Positions 44,901 to 59,200 of a stretch of DNA of 64,000 nt are shown here, in pieces (within the stretch, counting starts at the first letter, position 1; each line of letters starts with the position of its first letter). The position numbers and the translations under genes are program-made. The stretch is from Podarcis raffonei (lineage: Eukaryota > Chordata > Lepidosauria > Squamata > Lacertidae). Under the pieces are notes generated by a model that saw only the letters and a list, made by a program, of their open reading frames with translations, was not told the DNA's origin and ran no database searches. The DNA lies in contig NC_070608.1 of NCBI RefSeq assembly GCF_027172205.1, positions 42,302,001 to 42,366,000 on the forward strand. Reading direction: 5' to 3'.

Positions 44901-47900
44901 CTTCTAACTCCAGTGGGAGTTACTTCTTAGAGAGATTGCAGTCTAAAGGAATGTTCTCGTTTTGAATATTTTGTGAGAGGAGATCTTGCTTGCCTTTTCA
45001 AAATTTTTGAAGACACTATATGTTTTGATTTTTTTTTTACAGAAATGTTGTGTATTGAGCATTGCTTCAAAGCAGACTAGTCTAACACAGCTATTTTCTT
45101 ACTTTAGTGCACATGAGAGATCCCAACAACCAACTTCACATAATCAAAAACTTGAAAATTGCTGTCAACAACATTATTACACAGCCACCTCAACAAGGAG
45201 CCATTCGGAAGCTTCTGAATGATGTTGTGACTGTTAGTCAGCCTGCTGAAGGATTAGTAGCTAATGTGATTACTGCGGGAGATTATGATCTCAACATTAG
45301 TGGTATGTAACAAGACATTGAAATGTGTTAATGATTTTATATTTTGTTTTGTTTTATATTTTCCCAGTGAGAGACATACAGCTTACAGCTTTGAAAACTT
45401 GATATTGCACAGTGATTAGTTACTACAGAAAAATACAATATAATATAACAGGTACTGTTCTGCACACATAGGCAGTTTGGGAATTGTTCAGGATAAAAAT
45501 ACAATACTGCATATGCAGGAAATTTGGGAATTCTTCAGTTTTGTTGCCTATTGCCATGTTGATAAAATTCCATATATACTGTTGGAGTTGGGGTTTTTTA
45601 AAAGCAGCAGACAGTGTTAGAAATGCTCCTACTTTGATTCCCACTCTCCATTGCTGCTTATTTTCAATTTTGGAATTGTTAATCCCAGCCAAATTACTTT
45701 GAAGGGCAGAGGTACATGTTGTAAGATAAATGGTTGTTGCCCAAAATGTTGAGCTTTATCCTTCCCACCCTGTAACATTTAGCCATATACTTAGTGCTGT
45801 CATCAAAGTTAGCATTGTCCCATTATTGCTTCTCACCATTACTGCCCTCTCATCAATATTCATCTGGCTCATAGAATGCAGATGGACAAATAAGCAGCTG
45901 CAGACCCCAGTCCCCATCATTTTTCCAAGTGAAGTACCTGTCACTAGTGAGGAAGGGTTCTGGTTCTGTGAGAGGCTTCCACCCCATAGATATACAGTGG
46001 TGCCCCGGAAGACAAATGCCTCGCAAGACGGAAAACTCGCTAGACGAAAGGGTTTTCCGTTTTTTGAGCTGCTTCGCAAGACGAATTTCCCTATGGGCTT
46101 GCTTCGCAAGACGAAAACGTCTTGCAAGTTTGTTTCTTTTTCTTAACACCGTTAATACAGTTGCGACTTGACTTCGAGGAGCAACTCATAGAACGGAGTG
46201 TACATAGTAGCCTTTTTTGAGGTTTTTAAAGACTTTGGTGATTTTTGAAGCTTTTCCAAAACTTCTTTTGCAGCCATTTGGTAAGTTAAGCTTTTAAAAC
46301 TTTTTTGGGGGGTTTTGGATTTTGGGTTGGGGTGTTTGGAATTCAAGGACTTTGTGTTGGGGAGGGGTTTGCAAGAATCTGGAAGCTTGTTTTTTTCCCC
46401 CTGCATTTTTATGATTTTCTGTGACCATTGGGCCACTCTGCTGTTTTTTTAAAAAAATTCTGGGTTTGAATTTTGAAATGCTCTTTACAGTATGTGTGAC
46501 TTTAAAGAGCACTTAAACTCTTGTTGTACCAAATTTGGCTTTGTTTGGACTTTTTTTGACCATAGGAACGCATTAATTGATTTTCAATGCATTCCTATGG
46601 GATTTCGTGCTTCGCAAGACGAAAAATTCGCTAGACGAAAAAGTTCGCGGAACGAATTAATTTCGTCTTGCGAGGCACCACTGTAAAAGGATCAACTTGC
46701 CTGATTTCTGCCCCTCCCTTCAAAAGACAGCATAAGCTTTCTGCATACCTAAGTGATATTATGTAATGAGATTCCTCAGTCCACATCACTGACAGTGTCC
46801 AGGAAGTGCAGAATGCATTTATGTCAGGCCACAATTTTTTACTGTATGTTAAGAAAGGGCTGAGAACTCTAGGGTAACATACAATTCTGCCCTTAGATAT
46901 AATTACTTATGGAAAAAGTGTTGAAACCTGTACTACTTTTCTGTAGAAAGTTGTGCAAGTGGATGTCTACTCTTGTAATGGGATTTCCCCTTCAACTTAC
47001 AGCTCCCTGTGCTTCCCTTTCCCCCCAAATAGACTGGAGCACATTTTTTGGAGGGGATTATGGAACGGGTGTGGGGAAGGAGAGGAAGGGAAAGCCCTGT
47101 TGTTTGAGTGGAAGTTTGTTTGGCTGGTGGATTGGTACCATTGGATGTTGCCCATTAGCTCTTACTCCCATTAGCTAAAAGTTCCCTGCTTTTTGCTTAA
47201 TGGGAGTAAAAATTGTTTTCTAAAAAACATTATTATATAGTGTCTGGATTAAGGGTGGCGAGTTAAGTGAAGTTCCAAAAAACTAAAATATAAACATATT
47301 TCTAGAAATGCAACCTTCCTATTCATACTATTTGTAACATGTACGGTAAGTGAAAGCAGATCATAGTTGTTCCTTTTTGTGTGGAGTGAAATCTGTACAA
47401 ATTAAAATACATCCTATCATTTTTATTACACTTGTATTGCTGTAGCTCTCTGTCTGTGGCTGTTCATATACAACACATCCTCATTCTTTATTTGTACTAT
47501 GTTGAAATCCAGTTAATGTGTGTAAGTTGCTTTAGATGACTCAAGTTTAGTTCTGTGTATTCACTTGACTGCTGATTAAGTAAAATTATTGAGTTTTTGT
47601 TTTTTGCATGGTCAGTATTTTGATAGTTGAAGACAAAAATCATGCAAAGGCTATCTTTAAGGCTGTATTTCTAGAAACACCTAGCTAGAAATTAAGCTCC
47701 GTGGAAATAATTTTATTACCTGAACCTTTCTGCTTGAAAATCTCCTGTACATGCATCACTTTTCTAGATTACCCCATGTCTTTATGTAATCATACTGTAT
47801 GTATAAGCAGCAAATGAAACATAGAGAAAATTGTTGTTATTTCTTTGTTTATTTTTATTGTGTAACCAGTGTGCATGACCTTTCAGAGTATATGAGGACA

Positions 47901-50900
47901 AGTCTACCCAAGAAACTTTGAATGGAATTCAGTGCCACTGTAATACAATTGTTCTGTCAGCGCAAACATTTCTACTTGCATATGGAACTATATTTCCTCC
48001 TCTCATGTGCTATTCTGTGGGTTTTCACGACCCTTCAGAGCAGGTTTTCTTGAGGGTGGGAAACCCCATTGTGTTAGTGGAAGTCCTTGCACTGGCTTGT
48101 GCTAGTGCATCAGATTAGCTACAATCGAAAATGTGAAAGTGTAAGCAAGTGTTTTATCACTTTATCTACCAACACTTTATGCCAAAGTCTTCATGGAAAA
48201 AGTGTAATTTGAAGGAAAGGAGATATAACATCATACAGATGTTCTTGGAGGCTGTTGAAGCACATGGAGCAGCATGAGAGAGAAAGGGCAACATGTTCTG
48301 AGGCTGCAGGAGACCTTCAGGTGGTAGAAAATGGTGGAGCTTTAGAAGGAAAGATCATGGGTAGGGCTGTTGGGATATAAAAAAGAAGATGTAATGGGGT
48401 GTGAGGGTGGACAAGGCTATGAAAAAAGGACAAGGAACTTGTACTGGATCTAGGAGTGGAGAGGTAACCGACATAGGATTTAAGAAGTGTTTTATCTATT
48501 TATCTGTTTATTTATTAAATTTATATACCATCTTTTGTCATGATCAGAGCAAATGACATAGGCAGCAGAGTACTAGATAGATGTGATGAGACTGAGAGAC
48601 AATTAAAGTCTAGAGAGGAGAAGATTGCAGCAAACTAGGTCAGGACTAGTCTACTTCGTTTTTGCAGAAGGAAAGGATTATAGTTTTTCAGTCTTGCAAG
48701 GGGAAAAGCTATGGTTTGAATATGAGGAACATAGATGATCTAGGCATCAAAATGTGACTGGATGGTAATAATGCCAGTGAGAAAGGAAGGGCTAGAAGAA
48801 GTAGGGCTTTGGGGAAAATAGGAGGTTTGGTCTTTAAACATAAAAAGTTTGAGGCTATAACAAAGCATTCAATGAGAAATATCAAAGAGGCAGTTGGAGA
48901 TATGGGATTGGAGTGGGGAGGAACAGCTTGCGGGTGGGAGAGAGAGTTGGGTGTCCTCTGCATATAAATAGGACTGATAGCCATAGAAATTGATGAGATT
49001 ACCAAAGGACTATAGAGCCAGCATTGGGAACTTTGGCCCAATGTATCTCTCCAGGCTCCTTTCTGGCCGTCAGGACTTTGCCTATGCTGGATGCCCCCAC
49101 CCTAGCCCTGCTGCTCATTTTCTTTGAGTGTTTTTGCCCGACTGGAATGTGTTCTACAACTGTAATCATGTCTCTTGCTTGCCAAATGGAGAGATGCATG
49201 TGTGTGTGTGTGTGTGTGAAACCTCTGATTTTGTTTGGCTGGAATATAGCCTATTGTAACAGTTTGTTGTTCTTTGGCTTTGGACCCACCACTGGCATGC
49301 AGCTTCTGGAAGGCCTGTCGTGATGGAATTTGGCCTTGAGCTTGAGAATGAATAGCAGGGGGCTAAGAACAGATCACGGAGAGACCCCAACAGAGGGAGA
49401 GAAAGGATCTTTTATTGAAAGTAGGACTCCAGTAAAACCCAGAACTGGAGCACTAATATGTCACTCTCCACTTAGAGGATATGGTGTGAACCACAATTCG
49501 TGTTCCTGAGATATTTCTCAGGGGGCAAAAGCTGGTGTGAACAGACTTTTTGAATAGTATATTTTAAAATACACCCAGTATTTTAAACACTTAAAAAAAC
49601 CCCAAAAACATTTTATATGCCCTTTGACATGTCTGAAGTATCCTACTCTGAGTATTAAATATATTTAAAAATGCATGGCCAATGGAAATTCTTCGGACAT
49701 GTCAAAAGGGATGACTACTGACCATGTGAGAAGTTTCATTATTAGTTCCTGAAAAACTCTTGTCTCTTGCTATAGTTAGTTGGGTAATCAGTTGTCTGTC
49801 TTAGGTGTATGTCTTGGTTTTGCAAGTACATTATTTTCTGTATTGCAGTTAATTTTTTAAAAAATTATTATTTCATTTTATAATGTATAAAAAACAGAAC
49901 AATTATAGCAGCAGACTAAAATTAAAAGATGAAAAACAAAACTATAAAATTGCACATGAGTTAAAATAACAAAGTCCAAGGAAAGACTATCAACTTTATC
50001 ATATCATTAAGTATAGTTTTAGAGTTGCCAGGCTTGTAATGAGTGTATGTGTATGTGTTCCCATGAGTGATGATACCGGTACCTGTTGAATGGAGAAAAA
50101 TATAGTTAATATAGATTGTTAATATTGTTTAGGTAGTTTTTTTTCATGATTGTGCTGAGATTCCCTTAAAAGTGTGTTTGAAGTGATGTTCTCTGTCTGG
50201 CTGATTTTCCCTGCTCCCCCCACCCCCATGAAATGCCATTTCCTCTTTCGAACAATATCTGCATTTAAAGAAGAAGATGAAGACTTAGGGGTGTGTGAAT
50301 ATTTCAATGAGCATAAGTCTTTTTTGTAATAAGCCCCAAAACAAAAATGCTACTTTGGGGGTTTTTTTCTAGTAAGAAACGGTTGTAGATTGATACTGTA
50401 CACATCCCGTATGTTTAAACCCAGTTATGTTCTTAGTAAGGCACAGCTACCCTATAACAAATGCTTAAAATATACAATGTTACTGAATAAATTCTGTCAA
50501 ATACACCTGCTTTCTCAGAAGCTTTAAAATATTCTAATTCTGGAGAGAATGAGCATGATGCAGTATGCTCAAGACAAAATGCTCTTGGTTTTATATTTTT
50601 CATGTTTGGTTCTGAAAGTGTCCTATGTCCAGAGACGTCAGTGGAAGCTTAAGGGTTTACATGTATCCAGTAGATTTTCACATGCATATGGAGGCTTCCT
50701 AAACCTGAACGAAGATGAAATGTATACAAACTACCGGCTTAGTTTAATACTTCCATGTTTTCTCTGTCAGATCTCTCAGTTAAAGCTAGTGTTCCTTGGT
50801 ACAGTAGTTGGAAAGACACACTGATGGGACTGAACACATCCACGTTTTATTCAGGTATTTTGTGTGACTGGTGTGGGTTTCCTAAATAGTCCTTTCTATT

Positions 50901-52724
50901 CCTTTGTTATGCAACCCATCCATCTTTTCTTACCACCCTACTACACTTTTCTTAGAATAGATTTCATTCCTAGAAATAAATATTGGTGATGGTTGATGAG
51001 ATCTTATCTTTTCTTTTAAATCCAATTGTGATTATTCCATAGATCAAAATGAAGAGAAAATCATTCTCTATTGACTTGATTGAGCATGCTGAATTTTAAA
51101 TTGCTTGACTTTCCAGAAATGCTTGCCTCCTTTTCCTTTTTTAAACAATAACTTTTTTGTGATAATTGGAAATAATAGTAGTGTTCAGATGAGTTGTAAG
51201 CTGCTGTTCACTACCCACCATATTTTTCTTAGCTGGCTTGTTGTTGTTAATCATATTTTGTTTTAGGGTCTTGTAGTTTATAGCTTAACAAATGTATAGT
51301 TACTCATTTGTTGTATGGAATTTGGATGTCTTTCACTACAACAGCATTCCTGTTTGTGATATTTTGCATTTGCCCAGCACATTATTCCTGGGAAAAGTTA
51401 GTTCTTTTCATTGTTAACAAGGCTGTTATGATTAATCTTGAATGTGATTGTGTGATAAACAGAAACTTAATTGACAGTGCTCGAGACATCAGTGGTTACT
51501 CTTTTCTCCCTTGTCAAACCACTCGGGCTCCAAAAAGGGACTTGCCTGGAAGGAAGCATTGGTACTGAAACTAAGGGAGAAGTCTGCTGGTTTCCTCTTC
51601 CCTAAATTGATTATGTGTTTGGCAATTCCACTCTTTTCTAAGTATGTCTCAGATGGAGGAAGCAGGCACTAGGAATTTGAGTTCATTTTAGACTTTGGTT
51701 AGATCCAGAATGTGCAGAGGATTTTTCTCTTTTTTTATATTTCTTGCTATTAGGTCTTCTTTAATAGTGAGAATCTCAGTGATAAAAATGAATATCTTCC
51801 AAAAAATGTTATTTCTGTTCCAAACGATCTCAATACTTAATGATGTACACTGTCTAAAAGAATGGCAAAAATACCTATCTAAATTTATATGGAGGAAGAA
51901 ACCCAGGATAAAATATAATATTCCTATTGATATAAAAGATAGAGGGGGTTTCTCACTCTCAGACTTAGAGTTGTATTTTGAAGTGGCCTGCCTATTTTGG
52001 ATAAAAGATTGGGTGCTGCTGGAAAACACACAGTTGTTAGATTTAGAGGGACCTGACATCAAACATGGTTGGCATTCATGTATTTGGTATGGCAAAGCTG
52101 GAATACACAAAAGTTTCTCTAACCATGTTAGTAGGAAAAATTTAATTAGAGTATGGGAAAAATATGAAACCTTATTGGAAAACAAAACACCAAGGTGATT
52201 TTCTCCGATAGAAGCAGAGACAAGGAAAAAAATTAACATGGGGGTTAAGTGGGCTACCTACAATGAGTTGTTAGATTTCTCAGAAGGAGAACTAAAAATG
52301 GAAAAAGAATAGAAGAGATTAAAGAATTTATGTGTTGAATTGGCTAAATTATTATCAAATTAACTCCAAATTTAAGGCAGACAAAAAAGTGGGATTCACA
52401 GAACAACCATCACAATTTGAAAAAGAAATATAAAGATCTAACCTATCTAAAATGTATAAAATATTACTTGAGTGGGAAACGAAAGAAGAATTAGTTAAAT
52501 CATCCATGATCAGTTGGCACAAGACGTGGATCACAATATTGATTTAAATCTATGGGAGCAATTGTGGAAAATAAATTTAAAATTTACTGCATGTTACGTG
52601 TTAAAAGAGATCTATTTAAAAATGATCCACAGGTGGTATCTGACGCCAAGCAGACTAGCCAAAATATTTAGATCTAAAAGTGACAAATGTTGGAAGTGCC
52701 AAGATACAGTTGGTACATTCTATC

Positions 52725-52760
<36 letters not shown>

Positions 52761-55700
52761 TTATTTATACCCCACCTGTCTGGCTGGGCTTCCCCAGCCA
52801 CTCTGCGCGACTTCCAAAAAAATATTAAAATACTGTAATACATCAAACATTAAAAGCTTCCCTAAACAGGTGATTGTGGAGGAGAACAAAATAATTTTGG
52901 GACAATAGTGTATAATGAACTTAAGAAAATGTTTAAAAGAATGTTTACCAAAAATCCAGAGGCTTTTCTTCTGGGAATAGTAACAACAGACCCCGCCCCC
53001 TGAATTACCCTAGGGATGTGTGTGACTACAGCTGCTTGAATTCTATTTGCACAAAAATGGAAAACAGATACACAACCATCAAGAGAAAAATGACATCTCA
53101 AAATGTTCAAATACTTAGAAATAGCTAGTATGACAGATAGATTAAGAAATAAAGATGCTAAGAGATTGAAAGAGGATTTGATATTATATCGGGATTATAT
53201 GGAAAAATATAACAAGAAAATAAACATAATGGATTGGAAAAAACACTCAGCAGTAGATGTTATAATGTGAGATTATGTAAGGCAGTGGTGTCCAAACTTT
53301 TCAAAGAGGGCCAGATTTTTTTTTAGGATTGAAGTTGTTGGGCTTTTTGTTGAGTTTTTTTTTTTAGGATTTTACCCCAGGAAATAAACTGCCACAGGGG
53401 CCGGGTTAAACCGACTGGTGGGCTGGATTAGGCCCCTGAAACGGACTTTGGGCATGCCTGGTGTAAAGTAATGAAAATAATTTAGTAGAGTAAGAAAACA
53501 CAGTTAAAAGCATAGTAGATAGGAAACCATGGAAAGAGTGGAAGGGAAGTTTAACTCAAGATATATGTGATTTAAAGAATCTTGGGAAAATGTAGCTATG
53601 TTATTATTACTATCATATGTTTATGACCTATATCCATGGTATTTATTTATTTATTTTTATGTATGACTGTAACATAGTATGTGTTGACGACGAGATATAA
53701 CAGAAAAACAAATTAAAAAACACAAAAACTTGCTTTTAACTTACTTTGATCAATATTTTAACAGGCATTCTTTATTCTACATAAACTGCTTATAAGGTAT
53801 AGATGATTAAGTGGTATATAAATCAAATAAATATATAAGTAAAATATATTCAAATTTTGAGATTAGAAACCGCTACAATACCTTTTCTTGAATGAGGAGC
53901 AGTATGATGCTTTAGTGATTAACAATATTACTTTTGAAAGTCATAGGAGGACTTCTTTTTCTGATATTTTGTGTCTTGGATATAAGAAGTGATGATGGTT
54001 ATGCTGAATGGTACAAAAGTGGTGTTTACGTTCCAGAATTAAAATATTAAAATACTGGGTTATGCTTTAACAAATGAATTGGGCCTTTACTTGAATGTGA
54101 GGTGCCTGTGAGCTTCTAATGGTATTTGTAAGAAAGCAATGCATTTACAGTCTTAAAAAAAAGGAAAAAAAGATGACATCTATACAATGGGTCTACTATA
54201 AGGGAATAGTAGTCTTGGTTACTATATTTGTGGTGGTAAGAAATCCTGAAATATGCTCATTTAACCACAACCATGACAACAAAACAAATTCCTCTTCTAT
54301 GTTTTTCAAATTTAGAATTATACTATACCTATAACCAGTTTCATTATGGTGAACATGTGTTTTTAGTAACATTGAATGTACATGACCAGTTGTGACCCTG
54401 CCAAACCCATACCTAGCATCTGGGAAAAACAGCCTTGCAGGCCTAATGAGTTCTGCAGCCTGGAGGTTCCCTTTGCCAGTGTTAGATCAATGTATGTTAG
54501 CTATATTGCTTCTTGTTTAATATATTTTGATCTCTGAATAATCTCAGCATTAGATCATGTTTCTTAAGTGGAGCTTACTTGTAATTTTGAATTGCAAAAA
54601 TGATACAACTGATTTTAGAATCTTAACAAAATGTAGGCTGCAATCATATATACACTTGCATTGTAATGCAATTCACCAATCCATTTTACATTTTATTATT
54701 CTGTTATTAAAAAAAATCAGTGAATCTTGTATTGGGGCCCTGCTGTTACCTCTCCTCCCTAATTCTCTCCTTTCCTTTTTTCTCCCCAGCCATTTCCTCA
54801 ACTCCTTTGTATGTTACAATGTCTCGCTTAGTCTTAGTTGTTTCTGTTTATTTGAAAACTGAATAAAAATTATGTATACATGCATTTAAGACTACAGACA
54901 TCAGACTACATCTCATTGAACTCAATGGAGCTGACGTCTGAGTAACTTACAGATAGGGTTGCCATATTTCAAAAAGTAAAACCCAGGACACCCCAAAATT
55001 GTGTTTGTTTTTTAGCGTGAATTCTGTTTTCGTTCAAATAAATGAAAAATTCCCAAAACTATACTACTGATAAGCTGTAGTTTTACAGGCATGGCAGTAT
55101 AAATCAAATTGTATGGGAGTAGCAGAGGGGCGAAATCTTTCTGATGTTGCAGTACAGCCATGGGATATATTGTGAACCATATGAATGAAATCTTCATTAG
55201 CTTCCCTTTCTTTATGAATTGCAATCTTGAAAATAGTTTCTTCTAATCTTTGTCCAAATCATACTGCAGAAGTGCTCAATAACTAATTAGTACTACTGTT
55301 AAGCTTGATAACTTTTTCCAAGACCTCTCCTGCTGGCAGTTGTCTACTTTTTTTTTTTTTTTACAGCAGAGTAGCTTGTCTCTTCATTTTAAATGTTTCT
55401 GTGATATCTTTTTAATTTATTTCAGCTACCACTCCATGGTTTGAGGCTTATCGAGAGAGCTTTCTTCAGTCTATGCCATCATCAGACCATGAATTCCTAA
55501 ACCACTATGTAGCCTGTATCCTTTGGAACAGAAAGATAAATGTATGTTGTATATAAGATGCTTCTGTCCTACATCTGCTAGTAAAGAAGCTTGTTAAAAA
55601 AGCGGGAAACTGCAATGAAACAATTCTGTTTTCCAAAATCTTTATTGGAATTAATTGGGAGTATATGGTGCTCAAGGTCATTTTGTTTGTGTTTTAATTG

Positions 55701-56177
55701 TTTGATATTGAATTGTTAATAATTGCAGCAAAAACCTGCATTATTCAGAACCTTAAATTACTCAATTTTTATGTGTTCTTGCTTGTACAGAACCCCTTTG
55801 CACCTCCCTTTGAATGAGCCACAATTACACCAGGAAGCCCTTAATTAACTATGGTTTCACATTTTATCTGAAATGGTAAACTTTGGTTTTCAGCTTTGGA
55901 ACAAGCCAGGATATTAATTCTTGGTTTGAACTTTGTTCCGATGCTGGTAAACATAATTGGAGGCTTCCTGGTTTAATCACAGCTTGCAATATGAGGATTG
56001 TGGCTGGGTGAGGATTCTTGGGTACAGACCAGCTTTTAGTACTTTATCAAAGAATAATCTTGCAGTCATTTAGCTAATGGTAGCATAGCAAACAGACTGC
56101 AATGAGCCCATCGTTTATACAACATTATTTTTAGACAGTATTTTATCTTCAGCTGCCACCTGTCTTGCTAAAGGTGG

Positions 56178-56216
<39 letters not shown>

Positions 56217-59200
56217 CACAAGTGACTTACTTGTAACTTTTCTTTAGATGTAATTTAGGCACAGGTTTAAAAGAAGCACTGAAGTTGTAATTTAGGCACA
56301 GGTTTAAAAGAAGCTGGAACAATACCCAAGCATTAACTAGTTCTTGGTTAACTTGTGAACTTGTGGTTCATCCTTAATGTCAACTAAGGTATGCTCGTGG
56401 TGTCATCTAGTGAACCTGAACCTGTGGAACAGTTTTTAAAGCTTTCACAAGAGCAGCATCAGATTCAACATAGTAATGAATACTCTTATCCAAAATGGTT
56501 CATTCCAAACACCCTCAAATACTATGTGTTGTTGCATGATGTGAGTTTAGGAGAGGAACAAAGGTGAGTAGGGTTGTCTAAGTGGCTTCTCTGACACTTT
56601 ATAAGATTTCTGAAATGCTGATTTTAAACTTTATAATGTCTATGTAGTTTAAGATAATTCCATGATCCTCAGTTCTTGGACATACAGGTGTAATTCCTTC
56701 TTGTGTACAAAAACTATGTGTCTAATATAACTTGCTGTAACAAGTATAAATCCTGTAGGACTATGCCGCTATAAATAACCCAAAAGAGAGAGCTGTATTC
56801 TTTTAAAGTAAGTAGGTGAAATTAGATCTTTTGGTCATGGAGGATTCCTAGATAAAGTGTGATTCCTCGGGCTCATGTTAAGGAAATTCTTTTAGGATTT
56901 TGTGTTCTAAGTCATACATGTTTTTTCCTTTAGAATAAAGAATGGTGCTTTTTCAAAATAATTCATGAGCTCTTCCATGAAGCAGTCAGGAAATGCAAGT
57001 GCTTGATATTGCAAAACACTCTAAAAGTTTGTTATTTAGTACTTTCTGCTAACATTGTGTACAACTGGGATGTGTGCATTTTTAAAATAGGAAATTGGAC
57101 TTTTCAAATGGTTGTCGGCAGTTAATCACTAGGACCAGAATTAGCCCGTAACAATATAAAACATAAACTGGTGAAATATTATTTTTTTGCACACACATAC
57201 ACCCACCCACCCACCCACCCATGCTGAATACTCTTCTGCTTGTTCAGATTTCTCCTGATGGACTTTATTATAATTCTGTTTGCCATTGTTTTCAGCCCTT
57301 GCCTGTGTTAAATTGGAATTAATATGGCTGCATTGACTTGTGAAGAATCTTCCTTGTCAGCAGTTGCTTATTTCTGTATCCTCAGCTCTTTAAATCTCTG
57401 GTCACTTCAACAGTATTTCTGTTTTTTCACATTTTTTTCTCATTCAATCCTTAATCTTTTTTCAAATAGTCTTCTAAGTTGGGGATGGATATTTCCTGAT
57501 GGATCACTAGTTTTTCCTGACTGCTGGGATTCTTGTCAAGAATGCTTCATATAAATTGTTCTGTGCAACACTGATTGCTGCTCTTTTCAGTTTCTGTAGT
57601 TCTGAAGAGAAATGTTTCCTTCCTGAAACTTTGCACGTTGAGCTGAAGCAAAGTTGTTCATTCAGTATACAATAGTTTGCATTCACATGCCACAGTAAGC
57701 CATAAACTATGCACTTAACATGCATGGATGCTGTGAGGAAAGAAATCACAACCCCAGGCTAAGTTTTACAGCTTGATTGTTTCACTCCAAACTACAGTTG
57801 AACAAACTGGCCAAGTGTAATGCTGAGCTAGGAATTGTAGTGTGTTTCTTCCCACTACAATTGAGAAGGAGTGGATGCAGTTTGCTTGTGCCTGGTAAAC
57901 TATGGTCTATGGCTTATGGCTACGTGAACATGCCAGGAATAAAGGTGAAGTTGGATTACCCGTCAAAAAGGATGATGTTTGAAAATATTCTGCAATACTT
58001 TACAATCTTTAGGGCTGATTCAATTTATGAAGAAATGAAACAGAGATATGGGACTCAGGGGTGTTATTTACTTAAGATAAATTCTCGTGGGTCTAATCGA
58101 GGAGCAGACGAACAGATTCCTGATCCCTGGAGCCAATATCTTCAGAAAAACACTATCCAAACCCAGGTATAATTTTTTACTTAAAACTTTTTCTGTACTA
58201 TACTGAAGGGTCTCTTCACTCCTTTTGCTGTATGTGAGTCTGTTTATTTCCTTTAATAAATTATTTTGTCGCAGTTTTTAAATGTCTGATTCAACCAGTT
58301 GAAGTCTAAAGTTTCAGCTTCTTTTTTTCTTTCTTGGCATTATTTTATAATATGATTGATTGCTGGCTGGTACCTTCCAACACAGCTAGCCCAGGACACT
58401 TTGCTGCCTGAGGTGAGTGGAAAAGTGAAAGGCACTTCCCCTTTCAACATACATAAGCTGGCTAAACTAGCAGTTCACCTCATCACTGGTGATGAAAATT
58501 CAATGTCCCCTTCTGCCTCTGAAGACTGCAGCTTAACTTAGAGAGTGCAGGGCAGACTCTGCGGTAGTATCCAAGCAACATTCTGTTGGAAAGAAATTAG
58601 TGATTTCTAGAAGTGTAAAATATGTTATATTTTCAGAAAGTTGAAACTGTTTTTTGTATGTTTTATCCTGACAGGAACCTTTTGAAGATGGCCCATATAC
58701 AGTAATTTCAAATAAGAATTCTGATCACTTTATACCACTGGATGGGTTAGGTAATGATTCCAAAGGTATGTTTCTTTTTATCACAACTTAGTTTAAAAAA
58801 TAAAAATAAACCAGTGGTTTATCAGAATACTGCAACTGCAGGTCCCATTTCAATCATGCCAGATCGTGCCCTTATTTCATCATGTAACTACCATCAAAAT
58901 TATGTAATATGAGAAGTTTTTTTCTTGGGGGATGCAGGTGTACGCATGCCCCTAAACATTTTTTTGAATCTAAGTTTGGCCTCATTGAGGGGTAGTATTT
59001 CAATATTAGTAGGAAAATGAGCATATCCCTAAACTTTTTTTTAGGAAAAAAGCACTGGATATGAGCTGCAAATCCCCACCTCAAATCTCAGTTCTCCTAT
59101 GAGCTATTTTGATGGCCACCTACAAACTACTAACTCACTGTCTCAGTCCCCTTTTGAAACAATACTAGCAGACTTTGCATAATTATTCTAAGGCTTATTA

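Larger units (their letters stand above)
41867..45107 (+). other. TRAPPC8 intron 1
   Basis: The first few hundred bases are the tail of the CpG island. The rest is AT-rich and holds one old dispersed repeat on the minus strand (about 43963-44160), a short CA run near 43918 and a short palindromic repeat copy near 44868-44946. No further gene is seen. Confidence 0.7.
51690..53726 (+). mobile_element. 5'-truncated L1 LINE (ORF2 C-terminus and 3' UTR) with two nested insertions
   Basis: The frame at 51695-52198 is clearly an L1 ORF2 C-terminal region (SKFIWRKKPRIKYNI, DRGGFSLSDLELYFEVACLF, WIKDWVLLENTQLLDLEG, HKSFSNHV). Decayed ORF2 continues to about 53260 (WKCQDTVGTF, YNELKKMFKRMFTKNPEAFL). 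The element ends in an A-rich tail near 53700-53726. It is interrupted at about 52728-52868 by an L2/CR1-type tail and at 53284-53460 by a hAT-type MITE. It lies in TRAPPC8 intron 2 in the sense orientation. Confidence 0.85.

Noticed and set aside
45730-46171. Open frames of up to 138 codons near 46 kb
   Set aside because: They lie partly inside the Tigger-like element and show no transposase motifs.
52655-52908. Frames with poly-Leu or poly-Ile runs
   Set aside because: They are products of the AAT microsatellite.
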